21,120 bases of DNA from Glomus cerebriforme (Eukaryota > Glomeromycota > Glomeromycetes > Glomerales > Glomeraceae). Location of the stretch: NCBI GenBank assembly GCA_003550305.1, contig QKYT01000785.1, positions 21,069-42,188 on the forward strand, read 5' to 3'. The notes beneath the pieces were generated by a model. That model worked only from the letters and a program-made list of their open reading frames with translations. It made no database searches and was not told where the DNA came from. The position numbers were made by a program, and so were the translations under genes. Shown piece by piece: positions 19,316 through 21,120 of the stretch (position 1 is its first letter; each line of letters begins with the position of its first letter).

Positions 19316-19570
19316 TAAGTAAATGTCTAAAAATACTATATTAATCATAACATCTTTGTATTTTTATCAAATTTACGATTTAAAGGAATTACTACAGTTA
19401 ATGGAAGGCGGCATCTAGGAAGAGTATAAGTGCCTTTTATAATCTGCATGCAATATGTTGAACAGGCAAAATACTTTCTAAATTTGGTCTTTATCTAACT
19501 TCCCCATAATTCAGCATTAAACATTCCATTATGTGCATATACATATAATCTTGAGGATCTGTTTCTATTT

Positions 19571-19627
19571 TCTTCAATCTTCAGTTCCAGAAAAACTTTT
19601 ATTATGATAATCTTCAGATGGATGAAA
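19571..19627 (+). pseudogene. Scrap of a lost BTB-BACK exon
   Basis: The sequence ttccagaaaaacttttattat followed by gataatcttcagatggatgaaa closely matches 18553-18617 in exon 2 of the BTB gene, where it encodes SSIPEKLLL and NDNLQMDE. A 14-base deletion (cactcattcaaaat in the intact gene) breaks the frame. The scrap ends about 40 bases before duplication copy B starts, so it probably comes from a third, now deleted, BTB gene or from the duplication junction. Confidence 0.75.
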
Positions 19628-20196
19628 GCAATGAATATTAAGAGATAATGAAATTGTTGTAAGTCCTTTGCCGCTACATCCCGGACAAATCAAGAAAATG
19701 AAGGAGCCAGCAAATTTTTGCACATTTAGCTTATTAATTAAATATGTAGCTATTTATAAGCATAAATTTTATAGGACAAAGACAATACATTAAAAATTTG
19801 AAACCAACATATAATTATGACTTACAACCAATCATATTGGACGTTTTTCATATTGTTTTTGAGAAATTTTTAAGAACTCCCATTAAAAAGAAACAAGCCA
19901 GAAATTAAAAGTTAAATTAAGGAGCAAAACAATAGCAAATATACATTCCTGAATCCTTTATCAATATTTGACGAAAATTAACGAAATCAACAATCTATTT
20001 ATTTCCTGAACGATCCTCATTATTGTAATAACAAACACAATATCTTCAATAACTCAACGATCGTTCCAAAAAAAGTATACAAACAACAGTAAGAGTAGAA
20101 TTGTTTTAGAAAATATGAAATTTGTGATAATCAAAAATTATAGAAAAAATGCATAATTTCATTTATATCTATATTGTAATGAAATTAATAAATGGA

Positions 20197-20218
20197 AATG
20201 AGTTCTTCTGAACTCATT
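20197..20218. repeat. Palindrome present only in copy B
   Basis: aatgagttc, loop ttct, gaactcatt form a perfect 9-bp stem. Copy A reads atgagttatgatatg at the equivalent place (around 17476-17490), so about 14 bases were gained that copy the adjacent sequence in reverse complement. Confidence 0.85.
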
Positions 20219-20540
20219 ATGATATGATGTAAATGTTTTACAAAAAAGATAAATTAAATAAAAAAAAATAAAAATATTTTAGTTGTTATCAATTTTCGAA
20301 ATGAAATTTGAACGTTATTTTTATAAATATTTAATATTCATGAAATTCTTCAAATTATTTTATCAATTTAGTCTTTGAATTATCACCTTGGATTATATCA
20401 CACTTATTACTAGCGCTAGACGATCTTAACAGCAAATTCCATAACAAAAAAGCCAATAAATGAGAATTTGACCAGATGCGGTATACCGAACCTTTATTTT
20501 CTATTATCTTCGTGTGATTAATCATTCATTTAGACGTTGA

Positions 20541-20628
20541 AAGTAAATATGTATATATAAATATATATATATACAGTATATGCACATATCTGATATACTA
20601 TATAAATTAGCGCGAATTGAAAAACTGA
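20541..20628. repeat. 88-bp insertion with (TA)n microsatellite, copy B only
   Basis: Copy A reads gacgttgacaaatg without interruption. Copy B splits this after gttga and resumes at caaatg, with TGA on both sides of the insert. The insert is mostly TA-rich (tatatataaatatatatata). No inverted ends are visible. Confidence 0.7.
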
Positions 20629-20652
20629 CAAATGTGAATTTAAAATTTGATG

Positions 20653-20858
20653 GAGTTTAGAACCGGTTTCATTTTTTTGAAACCAGTTTATATTAAAATC
20701 GTTACCAAGCATAACTTTATTATGTTAATTCCGGCCAAAATTGGTTTATCAGTTATGTTACTGATCACAACATTTTATAGGCTAGTATCGTATTTAAATT
20801 ACTTTTAAATACGATCAACCGGATATAAACCGGTTTTTACAAACCGGTTCTAAACTCT
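20653..20858. mobile_element. Non-autonomous MITE with 17-bp terminal inverted repeats
   Basis: The left end gagtttagaaccggttt (20653-20669) is the exact reverse complement of aaaccggttctaaactc (20841-20857). The flanks aatttgatg at 20644-20652 and 20859-20867 are a target-site duplication, and copy A keeps the empty site as a single aatttgatg at 17821-17829. The element is about 206 bp and has no coding capacity. Inside are a perfect 12-bp hairpin (atcgtatttaaa at 20787-20798 with tttaaatacgat at 20804-20815) and several further ccggttt motifs. The duplication can be read as 9 bp (Mutator-like) or as 8 bp with unpaired end bases (hAT-like), so the superfamily is undecided. Confidence 0.92.
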
Positions 20859-20887
20859 AATTTGATGTTTCACAAAACTAAAATGGC

Positions 20888-20895
20888 TATAAATA
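20888..20895 (+). promoter_or_regulatory. TATA box of BTB gene, copy B
   Basis: TATAAATA lies 96 bases before the ATG at 20984, in the same aaatggctataaataaggttcg context as copy A. The MITE ends only about 30 bases upstream, so the distal promoter of this copy has been displaced while the core is intact. Confidence 0.65.
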
Positions 20896-20983
20896 AGGTT
20901 CGGTTTACATACAAATTAGAATTATTTCTCTCCTTTTTTTTTAAATTTTTGTTAAAATAAAAAAAAAAAAAAAAAATTTAAAA

Positions 20984-21120
20984 ATGGTAGATAACAAATT
21001 TTTGCCAAAATTATCCCAAAATTTGCTTGAAATATTAAATGATGATGAATATTATGATATTACTATTGAAGTTGGTAAAGACCCTTATGTAAAAGTATTT
21101 CGTGCGCATATGGTTATTTT
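20984..21120 (+). CDS. BTB-BACK domain protein, partial (5' end of copy B)
   Basis: The ATG at 20984 opens a frame that runs off the window after 45 full codons, starting MVDNKFLPKLSQNLLEILND and continuing through YYDITIEVGKDPYVKVFRAH. It is the paralogue of the gene at 17941. It differs at the start by one added Val codon and Phe for Leu, and has mostly synonymous or no changes after that. This covers only the first part of the BTB domain; the intron and BACK domain would lie beyond the window. The leader contains a long adenine run (20959-20976), longer than in copy A. The same adaptor role is inferred for both. Confidence 0.9.
   Translation, partial: MVDNKFLPKLSQNLLEILNDDEYYDITIEVGKDPYVKVFRAHMVI

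Larger units (their letters stand above)
19666..21120 (+). repeat. Segmental duplication unit, copy B (continues past window)
   Basis: It begins ctttgccgctacatcccgg and follows copy A in the same order and orientation to the end of the window, including the TATA box and the start of a BTB gene. Differences are a small palindromic insertion at about 20197-20218, an inverted block at 20240-20296, a longer block around 20395-20450, an insertion at 20541-20628 and the MITE at 20653-20858. Confidence 0.9.

Noticed and set aside
20530..20712. 60-codon minus-strand ORF
   Set aside because: It spans the (TA)n insertion and the MITE end (YIYIYIYIYI) and is not a gene.

Overview
The window is strongly AT-rich eukaryotic DNA with GT-AG introns, poly(A/T) tracts next to start codons, decayed DNA transposons and large paralogous families of Sel1-repeat and BTB-BACK proteins. 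That combination is typical of the arbuscular mycorrhizal fungus Rhizophagus irregularis or a close relative. The organism call rests on family recognition, not on a database match.

Layout. Positions 1-780 hold two short tandem-repeat arrays. Positions 1077-1845 (minus) are a broken RNase H domain of retrotransposon type, and 2058-2850 (minus) a Tc1/mariner transposase pseudogene with three in-frame stops. Positions 2850-6600 are mostly non-coding, with a few open islands that look like gene relics but that I could not name. Positions 6610-7910 (plus) are a frameshifted MULE-type transposase with a recognisable SWIM zinc finger. Two Sel1-repeat genes follow head to tail on the minus strand: 8964-11000 (678 residues, with a transmembrane helix inside the repeat array) and 12252-15524. 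The second reads as 932 residues unspliced. Removing a 75-nt intron at its end fuses it in frame to an Asn/Glu-rich minisatellite exon, giving 1065 residues. From 16949 onward the window is a tandem duplication of a BTB-BACK gene unit. Copy A has a complete promoter and a two-exon gene (17941-18937). Copy B starts at 19666 and its gene starts at 20984 and runs off the window.

How the parts relate. The transposon remains are dead. The working genes appear to be the two Sel1 proteins and the BTB proteins. Both families act as protein-interaction scaffolds or adaptors in other eukaryotes and have expanded by local duplication here. Comparing the two BTB upstream regions is the most informative part of the window. 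It shows a clean 206-bp MITE insertion with its empty site preserved in copy A, a local inversion of about 60 bp, a newly created 9-bp-arm palindrome, and a scrap of a lost BTB gene between the units. No previously unknown multi-gene system was found. The spliced Asn/Glu tail and the mid-array membrane helix are the most unusual protein features.
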